Assembly (NCBI RefSeq): GCF_900186535.1 | Contig: NZ_FYDE01000005.1 | Coordinates: 1,464,895 to 1,528,894, forward strand | DNA from: Marasmitruncus massiliensis | GTDB taxonomy: Bacteria > Bacillota > Clostridia > Oscillospirales > Ruminococcaceae | Direction: 5' to 3' | Length of the DNA stretch: 64,000 nt | Part shown: positions 1 through 8,484 of the stretch, piece by piece | How positions within the stretch are numbered: position 1 is the first letter of the stretch | Layout: every line of letters begins with the position of its first letter | The notes under the pieces: generated by a model | Databases searched by the model: none | What the model saw: the letters and a program-made list of their open reading frames with translations, nothing else | Told to the model about the DNA's origin: nothing | Position numbers and translations under genes: made by a program

Positions 1-2
1 TC

Positions 3-1268
3 CAAAGGATTCAGCTTTGCGGCGGCGTGCATTTCAGCAGCGTCACCGATCCGAAATTTAAACATAACCGAATCACCGCCAATATGGTGTTGCCTCTGAA
101 CCGTGATACGGTCACAAATCAGGCTGTGGTACCGTTTGTGCTGCGCAAAGGCAGCCGGGTCTGCCCGGATTTTACCCAGTTAAACCGCAGGCTCTGCGAA
201 TTATACGGGGCAAATCTGTCCTGCGACGTCTCGAAATTTGGGGGATATCAGGTACTGGAGCTGTCTATCTATGGGATAGACGACCGGTTTGCGATGGACG
301 GGCAAAGCATGATCGCGTCGTGCGCCCAGCTTCTGACAGAGGTTCTGCTTGACCCCAATATGAACGGCGGGCTGTTTTCGGAGCAGGATGTGGAGCTGGA
401 AAAACAGCAGATTATCGACACCATCGAAAGCCTGATCAACGATAAGCGCGCTTATGCGATGAGCCGCTGCAAATCGATCATGTGTGAGGGGGAAACCCTC
501 GCCATTGAGAAATACGGCTATATTGAGGATGCAAAACGGATAACGGCACAGTCTGCTTCCGAGGCTTATCAGAATATCATGAAAACCGCACAGGTGGAGC
601 TGATTTTTGTCGGCTGCGGAAACCCGGAGATTGCCGCGGATATTTTTGCAAAGGCTTTCGGCGGCCTGCGGCGCAGCCCCGTTGCGGTGGAACGCACCGT
701 AACAAAGCTCAGCGCCGATCACGTAAAGGAAACAACCGACGAGATGGATGTCGCGCAGTCCAAACTGGTCATGGGCTTCCGTACCGGAAACATTACCAGC
801 CGCAGGGAGTTCGGCGCGACGCGCATGATGGTGGCCCTGTTTGGCGGAACGCCGAATTCCCGTTTGTTTACGTATGTGCGTGAAAAACTGAGCCTTTGCT
901 ACTACTGCGCCGCGCGGTTCGACCGGCTGACCGGCCTGATGTTTGTGGACAGCGGCGTGGAGAAGCGCAACAAGCAGAAAGCTTACGACGAGATTTTAAA
1001 GCAGCTGGATGTCCTGCGAGAGGGCGGCTTCAGCGACCAGGAAATCGTGGCCTCGCGCCTGATCATGCAGAATTCGCTGAAATCGGTCGGGGATTCGCTG
1101 GGCGCCATCGAGGAGTGGTACCTGACGCAGATTATGGGAGGCGAATGTTACTCGCCGTCCGATGAGACGGAACTGCTTGAGGAGATCACCCGCGAAGATA
1201 TCATCGCCGCCGCGCGGCGGGTAACGCTCGATACCGTTTATTTTCTGACTGGAAAGGAGGCGGAGTAA
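3..1268 (+). CDS. yfmF: M16 peptidase-like subunit, YfmF type (5' end cut by window)
   Basis: The reading frame is open from the window edge. The GTG at 27 is internal, because the in-frame residues before it (QRIQLCGG) match the usual start of this family, so only a few codons are missing. The protein has the insulinase/M16 fold but lacks the HxxEH zinc motif; the corresponding region reads RRLCELYGANL. It is therefore expected to be the non-catalytic partner of the next gene. This pair is known from Bacillus as YfmF/YfmH, associated with 5-aminopentanol modification of elongation factor P. It ends 2 bases before yfmH, so the two are co-transcribed. The assignment is by family resemblance; the cellular substrate is not shown by the sequence. 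Confidence 0.85.
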   Translation, partial: QRIQLCGGVHFSSVTDPKFKHNRITANMVLPLNRDTVTNQAVVPFVLRKGSRVCPDFTQLNRRLCELYGANLSCDVSKFGGYQVLELSIYGIDDRFAMDGQSMIASCAQLLTEVLLDPNMNGGLFSEQDVELEKQQIIDTIESLINDKRAYAMSRCKSIMCEGETLAIEKYGYIEDAKRITAQSASEAYQNIMKTAQVELIFVGCGNPEIAADIFAKAFGGLRRSPVAVERTVTKLSADHVKETTDEMDVAQSKLVMGFRTGNITSRREFGATRMMVALFGGTPNSRLFTYVREKLSLCYYCAARFDRLTGLMFVDSGVEKRNKQKAYDEILKQLDVLREGGFSDQEIVASRLIMQNSLKSVGDSLGAIEEWYLTQIMGGECYSPSDETELLEEITREDIIAAARRVTLDTVYFLTGKEAE

Positions 1269-1270
1269 CG

Positions 1271-2572
1271 ATGAAAAAACAAGTGATCAAATCTGCCCGG
1301 CTCGGGGAAGAAATGGTAAAAATCAAGCACGATTCCGGCCTTACAATGCTGTTGTGCCCGATGAAAGGCTACTCCACCGCCTACGCCACCTTTACGGCGA
1401 ATGTGGGCTCTGTGGATACCGGCTTCCGTACGCAGGACGACAGCGATTTTATCGACGTGCCGGAAGGAATCGCCCATTTTCTGGAACACAAAATGTTTGA
1501 AAATCCGGACGGCGACGCCTTTGCGCTTTACGCAAAGACAGGCGCTTCCGCCAACGCGTTTACCTCTTTTGACAAAACCTCCTATCTGTTTGCCTGCACC
1601 GACAAGTTTGAGGAGTCTCTGTCCATTCTGCTTGATTTTGTGCGCCGCCCGTATTTCACAAAGGAGTCCGTCCAGAAAGAACAGGGGATCATCGGACAGG
1701 AAATCCGCATGTATGACGACAATGGCGATTGGAGGGTTCTGTTTAACCTTTTAGGCGCGCTGTATGAGAACCATCCGGTGAAAATCGATATTGCGGGAAC
1801 GGTCGAATCGATCGCGAAAATCGACCATGAACTGCTCTACCGCTGCTATCGGACTTTTTATAATCTGAACAATATGGTGCTTTGCGTATCGGGCAATTTC
1901 GATGTGGACACTGTGCTCCGGGTGGCGGATCAGGTGCTCAAGCCGGACGAAAAACCGGTTGTAATTGAACGCAAGGAATTCCCCGATTCGGGAACTGTTG
2001 CGAAAAAGCTTGTCGAACAGAAGCTTTCGGTCGCCGCGCCGCTGTTTAACCTCGGGTTTAAGTGCAAATCAGAAGGCGTATCGGAAAACCTGAAAAATCA
2101 GGTGCTTGATGAGATCCTCTGCGAGTTGATCGCGGGCGAGATGACGCCGCTGTACCGCAGAATGTATGACGCCGGCATCATCAATGCTACGTTTGATACC
2201 GAAATCATGGCGGGGCGCGACTATATGTGCGCCATCTTTGCCGGGGAGAGCCGCGAACCGCAGCGCGTGGCGGATGAAATCCGCAAAGAAATTGTCAGAA
2301 TGTGCAGCGAGGGGATTGACAGGGAAACCTTTGAGCTGGCGCGCCGTGCAACCTATGGACGGTATGTCGGCATGTACGCGCGCACGGAATCAGTCGCGGG
2401 GTTGATGACAGCCACCTATTTTGCGGGAATGGACGATATCTATTCACTGCTCGATATTGTGGCAAACGCAACGAAGGAACAGCTTGCCGAAAGACTCAAA
2501 CTGGATTTTGATCCGGAAAAATCGGCGCTTTCGGTGATCTATCCGGTTGACGGGGAGGAAACCGAAAAATGA
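1271..2572 (+). CDS. yfmH: M16-family zinc peptidase, YfmH type
   Basis: This 433-residue cytoplasmic M16 metallopeptidase carries the inverted zinc motif HFLEH (His69, Glu72, His73) and a downstream Glu at about 144 (GQEIRMY) as third ligand. The C-terminal half is the usual non-catalytic M16 repeat. It pairs with the inactive YfmF-like protein just upstream, an arrangement typical of the EF-P modification-associated peptidases. The stop overlaps the lgt start by 4 bases, suggesting translational coupling in a yfmF-yfmH-lgt-folD operon. An SD-like AGGAGG lies at the end of the previous gene, about 7 bases before the ATG. The peptide it cuts in this organism is unknown. Confidence 0.88.
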   Translation: MKKQVIKSARLGEEMVKIKHDSGLTMLLCPMKGYSTAYATFTANVGSVDTGFRTQDDSDFIDVPEGIAHFLEHKMFENPDGDAFALYAKTGASANAFTSFDKTSYLFACTDKFEESLSILLDFVRRPYFTKESVQKEQGIIGQEIRMYDDNGDWRVLFNLLGALYENHPVKIDIAGTVESIAKIDHELLYRCYRTFYNLNNMVLCVSGNFDVDTVLRVADQVLKPDEKPVVIERKEFPDSGTVAKKLVEQKLSVAAPLFNLGFKCKSEGVSENLKNQVLDEILCELIAGEMTPLYRRMYDAGIINATFDTEIMAGRDYMCAIFAGESREPQRVADEIRKEIVRMCSEGIDRETFELARRATYGRYVGMYARTESVAGLMTATYFAGMDDIYSLLDIVANATKEQLAERLKLDFDPEKSALSVIYPVDGEETEK

Positions 2573-3630
2573 ACCAGACAGTCTCCTTCCCCGGGCTGGG
2601 AATCGGTGAGTTTACCATTAACCGGGTCGCCTTTTCGGTGCTAGGCCATCCAATTTACTGGTATGGCATTATCATCGCACTGGCGTTTTTGCTTGGGATT
2701 CTTTATATTGTAAAACGCGCGCGGCTTTTCGGCCTTGATTCCGACCGTGTTATGGACGTGGTTCTGGGCGCCGTGATCGGTGGAATCATTGGCGCGCGCG
2801 CCTATTATGTCATTTTCTCCTGGGAGCAGTACCGGGACAATCTTGCCGATGTAATCAAAATATGGGAAGGCGGCATTGCTATTTACGGCGGTGTCATCGG
2901 CGGCTTTCTGGTGGGGGCCTGGGCGAGCAAAATCCGTAAGGTGCGGTTTATCCCGATGGCGGATTTGGCGGTAGGCGGTTTGATTTTGGGACAGTCCATC
3001 GGCCGCTGGGGCAACTTCATCAATGTGGAGGCGTTTGGTTCCAACACCAGCCTGCCGTGGGGCATGACAAGCCCCTCCATAGCCGAATACCTGACACGCC
3101 ATCAGGCGGCACTTGCCGCCCAGGGCGTTGCGGTGGACCCCGCAATGCCGGTGCATCCTACCTTTTTTTACGAGTCAATGTGGTGCCTGATTGGGTTCCT
3201 TCTGATTGCGTTTGCAGCCAGACGCCGCCGCTTTGACGGGGAACTGACACTGCTGTACGCGGCATGGTACGGCGCCGGACGCGCCGTTATAGAAGGATTG
3301 CGCACCGACAGCCTCATGTGGGGCAATGTGCGGGTTTCCCAGGCGCTTGCCGTAATACTGGTCATTGCTTCGATTGCAATCTGGCTGCTGATTCGCTCAA
3401 AAATCAAAAAATCGGGGGATCAGGAATACTTAAAGCTTTATGTGGATACCGCGGAAGGACAGGCTGTCCTGAACGGAACGTTTTACCAGAAGCCCGCGGA
3501 GGAAAAGCAGCCCCCAGCGGCCGAAACCCCATCAGTGGAACAGCAGGAAAGCGTTATATCATCAGAGGAAGAACAAACGACAGATAAGGCCGAAGGAGAG
3601 AATGATCAAGATGAAAGCAATGCTGATTGA
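2569..3630 (+). CDS. lgt: Prolipoprotein diacylglyceryl transferase with acidic C-terminal tail
   Basis: Lgt transfers a diacylglyceryl group from phosphatidylglycerol to the lipobox Cys of prolipoproteins at the cytoplasmic membrane. The protein has about seven hydrophobic segments and the Lgt signature [13 protein letters not shown] at residues 145-157; HPIYWYG near the start and HPTFFYES are further family motifs. At 353 residues it is longer than the usual 260-290. The extra is an acidic, Glu/Gln/Ser-rich tail from about residue 300, with no membrane segment. It overlaps yfmH by 4 bases and folD by up to 29 bases. Lipoproteins that would use it in this window include the GHL10 protein at 11.6 kb and the GerC-like protein at 53 kb. 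Confidence 0.95.
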   Translation: MNQTVSFPGLGIGEFTINRVAFSVLGHPIYWYGIIIALAFLLGILYIVKRARLFGLDSDRVMDVVLGAVIGGIIGARAYYVIFSWEQYRDNLADVIKIWEGGIAIYGGVIGGFLVGAWASKIRKVRFIPMADLAVGGLILGQSIGRWGNFINVEAFGSNTSLPWGMTSPSIAEYLTRHQAALAAQGVAVDPAMPVHPTFFYESMWCLIGFLLIAFAARRRRFDGELTLLYAAWYGAGRAVIEGLRTDSLMWGNVRVSQALAVILVIASIAIWLLIRSKIKKSGDQEYLKLYVDTAEGQAVLNGTFYQKPAEEKQPPAAETPSVEQQESVISSEEEQTTDKAEGENDQDESNAD

Positions 3631-4456
3631 TGGGAAAGCGGTTTCCGCATCTTTGCGGGAGGCTATGAAAGCCGAAGTGGAAGAATTGGCGGAGCAGGGA
3701 ATTACACCCGGACTGGCAGTGGTTTTGGTGGGTGATGACCCGGCTTCACAGGTCTATGTGCGCAACAAGGAAAAAGGCTGTGAAGAGCTCGGCATTTACT
3801 CTGAAAAGTATGAACTGCCTGCCGCCACAACGCAGCGCGAACTGATGGATCTGGTGGAAACGCTGAATAAAAAACCGGATATCGACGGAATTCTCGTACA
3901 GCTTCCGCTGCCGGACCATCTCGATTCCAATGCGGTCATTGAGGCAATCTCTCCTGATAAGGACGTGGATGCGTTCCACGCTTCCAACGTCGGCAGAATC
4001 ATGCTCGGGGATTATCGTTTTCTGCCATGCACCCCCGCCGGGATTATGGAACTGATTCATTCCACCGGCATTGAAGTGGAAGGCAAGGAGTGCGTGATAG
4101 TTGGCCGCAGCAATATCGTCGGCAAGCCGATGGCGATGCTGCTCCTGCATGAAAACGGAACGGTTACGGTCTGCCATTCCAGAACAAAGAATCTTGCGGA
4201 AGTAACCCGACGCGCGGATATTCTGGTTGCCGCTGTCGGCAAACCGAACTTTATCACAGCTGAAATGGTAAAAGAGGGCGCTGTGGTCATCGATGTCGGC
4301 ATGAACCGCGACGGGAACGGAAAGCTCTGCGGCGATGTGGACTTTGAGGCGGTCGGGGAGGTTGCGGGCGCGATTACCCCGGTACCCGGCGGCGTCGGCC
4401 CGATGACGATTACCATGCTGCTGAAAAACACCATTACCGCGGCAAAAAAACAGTAG
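3611..4456 (+). CDS. folD: Methylenetetrahydrofolate dehydrogenase / methenyl-THF cyclohydrolase
   Basis: FolD interconverts 5,10-methylene-, 5,10-methenyl- and 10-formyl-THF in one-carbon metabolism. Visible signatures are [14 protein letters not shown] with the catalytic Lys, [20 protein letters not shown], the NADP-loop [11 protein letters not shown] and the C-terminal [13 protein letters not shown]. Two starts are possible. The ATG at 3602 has the AAGGAG SD only about 3 bases away, while the ATG at 3611 has it about 12 bases away and gives the family-typical MKAMLIDGK start, so 3611 is preferred (281 aa). Either start lies inside the end of lgt. A strong promoter for rplU follows at once, with no clear terminator between. 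Confidence 0.95.
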   Translation: MKAMLIDGKAVSASLREAMKAEVEELAEQGITPGLAVVLVGDDPASQVYVRNKEKGCEELGIYSEKYELPAATTQRELMDLVETLNKKPDIDGILVQLPLPDHLDSNAVIEAISPDKDVDAFHASNVGRIMLGDYRFLPCTPAGIMELIHSTGIEVEGKECVIVGRSNIVGKPMAMLLLHENGTVTVCHSRTKNLAEVTRRADILVAAVGKPNFITAEMVKEGAVVIDVGMNRDGNGKLCGDVDFEAVGEVAGAITPVPGGVGPMTITMLLKNTITAAKKQ

Positions 4457-4473
4457 AATGTCCCTAAACCCGC

Positions 4474-4502
4474 TTGACATGGCTTATCCGCTGTGCTAAA
4501 AT
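4474..4502 (+). promoter_or_regulatory. Sigma-A promoter of rplU-rpmA-obgE
   Basis: A -35 TTGACA (4474-4479) and a -10 TAAAAT (4497-4502) are separated by 17 bases. It lies right after folD and starts the ribosomal protein operon, with an expected transcription start near 4509. Confidence 0.85.
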
Positions 4503-4508
4503 AATCTA

Positions 4509-4575
4509 TGCCGCATGTTCCGGGCTATAAGTGCGCGTAGGCGACGCCTTGTAACAGCGAGACTTATGAAATGAG
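4509..4575 (+). promoter_or_regulatory. Possible L21 leader RNA
   Basis: About 75 bases separate the expected transcription start from the rplU ATG at 4584. The stretch is GC-rich and can fold locally (GCGCGTAGGCGACGCC region). Leaders upstream of rplU in Firmicutes often bind the encoded protein; here this is suggested by position only. A covariance search with the Rfam L21 leader model would decide. Confidence 0.4.
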
Positions 4576-4583
4576 GATACAAA

Positions 4584-4895
4584 ATGTACGCAGTAATTTG
4601 TACAGGCGGAAAACAATATCGTGTTTCCGAAGGCGATGTTGTTTATATCGAGAAGCTCGATGCTGAAGTCGACTCCACCGTGGATTTCGATCAGGTTCTT
4701 GTTGTCGGCAAGGATGACGGAATCGTGACCGGCGCCCCGACTGTTTCGGGCGCTACCGTGACCGGCAAGGTGCTGAAAAACGGCAAGCAGAAGAAAATCA
4801 CCGTTTTCACCTACCGTTCCAAGAAGGGCTCTGCCCGCAAACTGGGCCACAGACAGCCTTATACAAAGGTTGAAATCCAGTCGATCAAGGCTTAA
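4584..4895 (+). CDS. rplU: 50S ribosomal protein L21
   Basis: This 103-residue protein starts [18 protein letters not shown], the L21 N-terminus, and keeps the C-terminal [17 protein letters not shown] signature. It binds 23S rRNA in the large subunit. It is the first gene of an rplU-rpmA-obgE-mrnC-yitT run with its own strong promoter. No Prp protease gene follows: rpmA starts only 32 bases downstream. That differs from the rplU-prp-rpmA order of Bacillus and Clostridium. Confidence 0.97.
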   Translation: MYAVICTGGKQYRVSEGDVVYIEKLDAEVDSTVDFDQVLVVGKDDGIVTGAPTVSGATVTGKVLKNGKQKKITVFTYRSKKGSARKLGHRQPYTKVEIQSIKA

Positions 4896-4927
4896 TATTT
4901 TTTCGAAGAAAGCAGAGGTGTTATTTC

Positions 4928-5185
4928 ATGGCACATAAGAAGGGCGTAGGCTCCACCAAGAACGGACGTGATTCCGAATCCAAACGCCTCGGCGTGAAGA
5001 GAGCGGATGGCCAGTTTGTACTTGCCGGAAACATTCTCGTTCGCCAGAGGGGAACACATATCCATCCGGGCACCAATGTTGGAATTGGTTCAGACGATAC
5101 TTTGTTCGCTCTCACAGACGGACGTGTAAAATTTGAGCGTATGGGACGCGACCGCAAAAAGGTTTCGATTTGCCCCGTACAGTGA
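4928..5185 (+). CDS. rpmA: 50S ribosomal protein L27, no N-terminal extension
   Basis: This is 85-residue L27, beginning directly with [20 protein letters not shown]; the N-terminus reaches the peptidyl transferase centre. Many Firmicutes make L27 with a short extension that the Prp protease removes. Here the extension is absent and so is prp between rplU and rpmA, so the two absences agree. The SD is AGAGGTG about 8 bases before the ATG. A strong terminator follows at once. Confidence 0.97.
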   Translation: MAHKKGVGSTKNGRDSESKRLGVKRADGQFVLAGNILVRQRGTHIHPGTNVGIGSDDTLFALTDGRVKFERMGRDRKKVSICPVQ

Positions 5186-5194
5186 TAATGGTGA

Positions 5195-5225
5195 AAAATC
5201 CCGAGTGAAGCCACTCGGGATTTTT
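5195..5225 (+). terminator. Intrinsic terminator after rpmA
   Basis: A perfect 13-bp stem (arms 5195-5207 and 5212-5224, loop AAGC) ends in a T run. Some read-through into obgE is likely, since no strong promoter is evident in the 60 bases before it. Confidence 0.9.
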
Positions 5226-5284
5226 GTTCGTTTTGGGAATCATAACAGAATCATGATATTTGTTTTGGAAAGATTGGAGCAGCT

Positions 5285-6556
5285 ATGTTTGTAGATAAGG
5301 TAAAAATAAAAATCAAGGCCGGAGACGGCGGGAACGGAGCTGTCAGTTTCCACCGCGAAAAATTTGTGGCCGCAGGCGGGCCGGACGGCGGGGACGGCGG
5401 ACGCGGCGGCAATATTTTATTTATTGCCGATACGAATTTGTCTACTCTGGTAGATTTTAAATTTAAAAAACGTTATTTTGCCCAGAACGGAGCGAATGGC
5501 TCAACCAAACGCTGTAACGGCAAAAATGCCCCCGATATGATTATCAAAGTGCCAAAGGGAACGGTTGTCAAAGAAGCGGAAAGCGGCAGAGTAATGGCCG
5601 ACCTTTCCGGAGATGAGCCGGTGGTTGTTGCGCGCGGCGGAAAAGGCGGCTGGGGGAACAGCCATTTTGCAACCCCGACCAGGCAGGTGCCGCGTTTTTC
5701 CAAACCGGGACTGCCCGGTGAGGACTATGAGGTGTTTCTTGAACTGAAACTGCTGGCAGATGTGGGGCTGGTGGGCTTCCCAAATGTGGGGAAATCCACC
5801 CTGCTGTCCGTAGTCAGTGCGGCGAAACCGGAAATTGCAAACTATCATTTTACCACGCTGACACCCGTTCTGGGGGTGGTGTCCGTGGAAGCTGGCAAAT
5901 CGTTTGTCATGGCGGATATTCCGGGACTGATTGAAGGCGCGAGCGAGGGAGTCGGCCTTGGGCATGAGTTTCTGCGCCATGTGGAGCGCTGCCGCCTGAT
6001 TGTTCACGTTGTCGACGTGGCGGGCAGTGAGGGAAGAGATCCGATTGAGGATTTTCAATCCATTAATGCCGAACTGCGCAATTTTAATCTGGAGCTTTCC
6101 GAACGTCCGCAGATCGTTGCCGCCAATAAGTGCGATCTGGCAACGGAAGAACAGCTGAAAACGTTCCGCGCTTTTATCGAAGAGCAGGGCTATCAGCTGT
6201 TTGAGATCAGCGCACCGATTGCAATGGGAACGAAAGAATTGATATATGCGGTGTCGCGGACGCTGGATACACTGCCCCCCATTAAGCAGTACGAAGTGGA
6301 TCATGTGCCGGTTGATGTCAATGCGAAAATGGCGCGCGATGTGTTTGATGTCCGCGTGGAGGATGGCGTTTATGTGGTGGAAGCGGATTGGCTGGCTTCT
6401 GTTTTCGGGCTTGTTGACCCGGATGATTACGAGAGTCTGCAGTATTTTCAGCGTGTGCTGCGGTCCAGCGGCATCATCGACAAGCTGGAAGAGATGGGAA
6501 TTCAGGAGGGCGACACCGTGAGTATCCTGAATCTTGAATTCGACTATATTAAATAA
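5285..6556 (+). CDS. obgE: Ribosome-associated GTPase Obg
   Basis: Obg is a GTPase of late 50S assembly and stress/sporulation control. The 423-residue protein shows the glycine-rich Obg fold (1-158; GDGGNGAVSFHREKF and GGPDGGDGGRGGN). The G domain has G1 GFPNVGKS at 164-171, DIPG at 211-214 and NKCD near 287. A C-terminal OCT domain follows (about 345-423), which is the long Gram-positive form. The SD is TTGGAGCAG before the ATG. mrnC follows 11 bases later, so they form one unit. Confidence 0.97.
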   Translation: MFVDKVKIKIKAGDGGNGAVSFHREKFVAAGGPDGGDGGRGGNILFIADTNLSTLVDFKFKKRYFAQNGANGSTKRCNGKNAPDMIIKVPKGTVVKEAESGRVMADLSGDEPVVVARGGKGGWGNSHFATPTRQVPRFSKPGLPGEDYEVFLELKLLADVGLVGFPNVGKSTLLSVVSAAKPEIANYHFTTLTPVLGVVSVEAGKSFVMADIPGLIEGASEGVGLGHEFLRHVERCRLIVHVVDVAGSEGRDPIEDFQSINAELRNFNLELSERPQIVAANKCDLATEEQLKTFRAFIEEQGYQLFEISAPIAMGTKELIYAVSRTLDTLPPIKQYEVDHVPVDVNAKMARDVFDVRVEDGVYVVEADWLASVFGLVDPDDYESLQYFQRVLRSSGIIDKLEEMGIQEGDTVSILNLEFDYIK

Positions 6557-6567
6557 GGAGACGGAAT

Positions 6568-6978
6568 ATGCTGGAACAAACTGCTGAAATGGCAAATCCG
6601 AAGCTGCTGAGCCCGCTGGCGCTTGCCTTTCTGGGAGACGCGGTGTATGAAATCTGTGCGCGCCGGAAAATCGTAGGCGAGGGAAACTGCCCCGTCAATC
6701 AGATGCACCGGAAATCGGTTGGCATGGTATGTGCCAAAGCACAGTCCGCCGCCCTGGAAAAGCTTTTCGATTTGTTAACAGAAGAGGAACAGGCTGTATT
6801 TAAACGCGGCCGGAACGCTCATTCGGCAAGTTCGCCCAAGCATACGGAACTCGTCGATTATCGCAGGGCCACCGGAATGGAAGCGCTTTTTGGATATCTT
6901 TATCTGCAAGGCAGGATGAGCAGAATTGAGGAGCTTTTTGAGCTGGCAGTCACGTCGGAGGAACGGGAGGCATTTTGA
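6568..6978 (+). CDS. mrnC: Mini-ribonuclease III
   Basis: A 136-residue RNase III-type catalytic domain without a double-stranded RNA-binding domain. The catalytic signature LAFLGDAVYE contains Asp24 and Glu28. Mini-III matures the 23S rRNA ends in Bacillus. In many Firmicutes it follows cysS; here it sits between obgE and yitT, with SD AAGGAG close before the ATG. The stop TGA shares its last A with the start of the next gene. Confidence 0.92.
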   Translation: MLEQTAEMANPKLLSPLALAFLGDAVYEICARRKIVGEGNCPVNQMHRKSVGMVCAKAQSAALEKLFDLLTEEEQAVFKRGRNAHSASSPKHTELVDYRRATGMEALFGYLYLQGRMSRIEELFELAVTSEEREAF

Positions 6979-7841
6979 TGAACCATCGTTCAGCGAGGAT
7001 GATGAAATTTGCGGTAGATATGGTTTTTACAATCGCAGGTTGTTTCATTTTTGCGATCGGTATTTATGTATTTATCCAGCCAAATCAAATTGCGCCGGGC
7101 GGCGTCAGCGGCGCGTCAATTATGCTGCATTTTCTGACGGGGCTTCCGGTGGGCGCCCTGTCGTTATTCATGAATATCCCACTGCTGCTGCTTGCCTGGA
7201 AATTCTTGGGATCAAAGTTTACCGGCCAGACATTAATATCGGTAGCCACTCTTTCGTTTATGCTGGACTATATAGCCGTCCTATTTCCGCAGTATGAAGG
7301 AGACCCCCTGCTTGCCGCCTTGTTTGGCGGCGCGCTGATCGGTACGGGTCTTGCCATTGTTTTCATGCGGGGGTTTACCACCGGCGGCACGGACATCATC
7401 TCGCGCCTGCTTCAGTTAAAATATCCATATTTGCAGCTTGGCAAAATTCTGATGGTGATCGACTTGATTGTCATTTTAACTTCCGCTTATGTATTCGGAC
7501 GGATTGAAACGGCGCTGTATGGGATGGTGGCTGTTTTCACTTCTTCCCGTATGGTGGACAGTCTGCTTTACGGTATGGATACCGGGAAACTGGTCTACAT
7601 CATGTCCTGCAGAGCGGCAGAACTGAGCGAACGGATCATTGGAGGACTTGGGAGAGGCTGCACCATCTTAAAATCTACCGGTGCCTATACGAAACAGGAT
7701 TCCAACGTGCTGATGGTTGCGGTCAGACGCTCGCAGTACTATGTATTGAAAAAAATGGTCCGGGAAGTGGACCCCAGAGCGTTTATCATTGTTACGGATG
7801 CAACGGAAGTGCTTGGCGAAGGATTTAAACGAATCGAATAA
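6978..7841 (+). CDS. yitT: YitT-family membrane protein
   Basis: This is a 287-residue protein with about five to six hydrophobic segments in the first 180 residues, including the family motif GFTTGGTDIISRLLQLK. A soluble DUF2179-type C-terminal domain follows (from about residue 205; YVLKKMVREVDPRAFIIVTDA). The function is not established; YitT proteins are abundant in Firmicutes. The ATG at 6978 overlaps the mrnC stop by one base and is preferred over the TTG at 6975. A strong terminator follows. Confidence 0.88.
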   Translation: MNHRSARMMKFAVDMVFTIAGCFIFAIGIYVFIQPNQIAPGGVSGASIMLHFLTGLPVGALSLFMNIPLLLLAWKFLGSKFTGQTLISVATLSFMLDYIAVLFPQYEGDPLLAALFGGALIGTGLAIVFMRGFTTGGTDIISRLLQLKYPYLQLGKILMVIDLIVILTSAYVFGRIETALYGMVAVFTSSRMVDSLLYGMDTGKLVYIMSCRAAELSERIIGGLGRGCTILKSTGAYTKQDSNVLMVAVRRSQYYVLKKMVREVDPRAFIIVTDATEVLGEGFKRIE

Positions 7842-7845
7842 AAGA

Positions 7846-7881
7846 CGCCGCGGAAAAAGTCCTCTTTCCGCGGCGCTTTTT
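7846..7881 (+). terminator. Intrinsic terminator after yitT
   Basis: An 11-bp GC-rich stem (CGCCGCGGAAA at 7846-7856, TTTCCGCGGCG at 7865-7875) is followed by CTTTTTAT. Confidence 0.88.
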
Positions 7882-7893
7882 ATATATAATATA

Positions 7894-7935
7894 AGCCTGC
7901 CTAAAAACGGCATAGCTGCTGTTTTTAGGCAGGCT
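7894..7935. repeat. 15-bp inverted repeat between convergent genes
   Basis: The perfect arms AGCCTGCCTAAAAAC (7894-7908) and its complement (7921-7935) enclose 12 bases. The plus strand has no T run. On the minus strand an AT-rich tail follows, so it may end the Asn-rich ORF's transcript. Confidence 0.6.
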
Positions 7936-7958
7936 GTGAAAGAATCGGAAATCTGGAA

Positions 7959-8216
7959 TCAGTTATTGTAACTTTCGGTATCTTTATTGTCGGAAATTTT
8001 CTGGCTGCGGGAGTCTGCGGTATTGTTGTAGCTGTTCTTATTGCTTGTTTTGTTGCTGGCACGGTTGTTGGCTCTGTTTGTCGCATTGTTACTCGTGCGG
8101 CTGGTATTGTTGTTCATATTGTTATTGGCATTGTTACTGGTGCGACTGGTAGAGTTGCTGTTCATATTGTTATTGGCGTTGTTATTTGTACGGTTGTTCA
8201 TGTTATTATTATCCAT
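7959..8216 (-). CDS. Asn-rich repeat protein, function unknown
   Basis: An 85-residue protein made almost only of Asn, Ser, Thr, Arg, Met and Ala, with no Cys, no signal peptide and no hydrophobic segment. It contains about three imperfect copies of a 15-16-residue unit beginning RTS/RTN and containing NNANNNMN. The start chosen is the ATG at 8216, because AGAGGTG ends about 7 bases before it; the upstream ATG at 8222 is too close. The good SD supports real translation. I do not recognise a family. The composition resembles disordered Asn-rich or coat-like proteins of spore formers. The Leu-rich frame on the other strand (8041-8259) is its mirror image and is not a gene. Confidence 0.6.
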   Translation of the reverse strand: MDNNNMNNRTNNNANNNMNSNSTSRTSNNANNNMNNNTSRTSNNATNRANNRASNKTSNKNSYNNTADSRSQKISDNKDTESYNN

Positions 8217-8402
8217 TCTCATTCACCTCTTTTCGATTGGCCTTACGGATAGTATGTGATGGAGAATGGCGGTTATTCGCGCAGAATCTGTTTTCAGTCA
8301 CAAATTCGGAATGAAAAAAGGAAAGATGCCCCATCATCCAAAATGACTTTTTATAAAATAGATATAAAAAGAACATTTTTTATAAAAATTTGGAATTTAT
8401 AC

Positions 8403-8431
8403 TTGACTTCAAGAAAATGGTATGCTATATT
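8403..8431 (+). promoter_or_regulatory. Promoter of reverse rubrerythrin
   Basis: TTGACT (8403-8408), a 17-base spacer and TATATT (8426-8431), in a very AT-rich 270-base gap. The operator-like box lies just downstream, over the expected start of transcription. Confidence 0.75.
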
Positions 8432-8441
8432 ATATTCATAA

Positions 8442-8456
8442 CAATAATCATTATTG
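8442..8456 (+). promoter_or_regulatory. PerR/Fur-type 7-1-7 operator
   Basis: CAATAATCATTATTG is a perfect 7-1-7 palindrome whose core ATAATNATTAT matches the PerR and Fur box consensus. It lies 11 bases after the -10 element, where a bound repressor would block initiation. Control of a peroxide-reducing rubrerythrin favours PerR over Fur, but the sequence alone cannot separate them. Confidence 0.7.
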
Positions 8457-8484
8457 ATTTTAAATACTAAAGGAGATGTCTGTT

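Noticed and set aside
8041-8259. Plus-strand Leu/Val-rich frame that looks like a transmembrane protein
   Set aside because: It is the exact mirror of the Asn-rich minus-strand gene (AAC/AAT codons read as GTT/ATT). It has no SD, and the minus frame has a good one.
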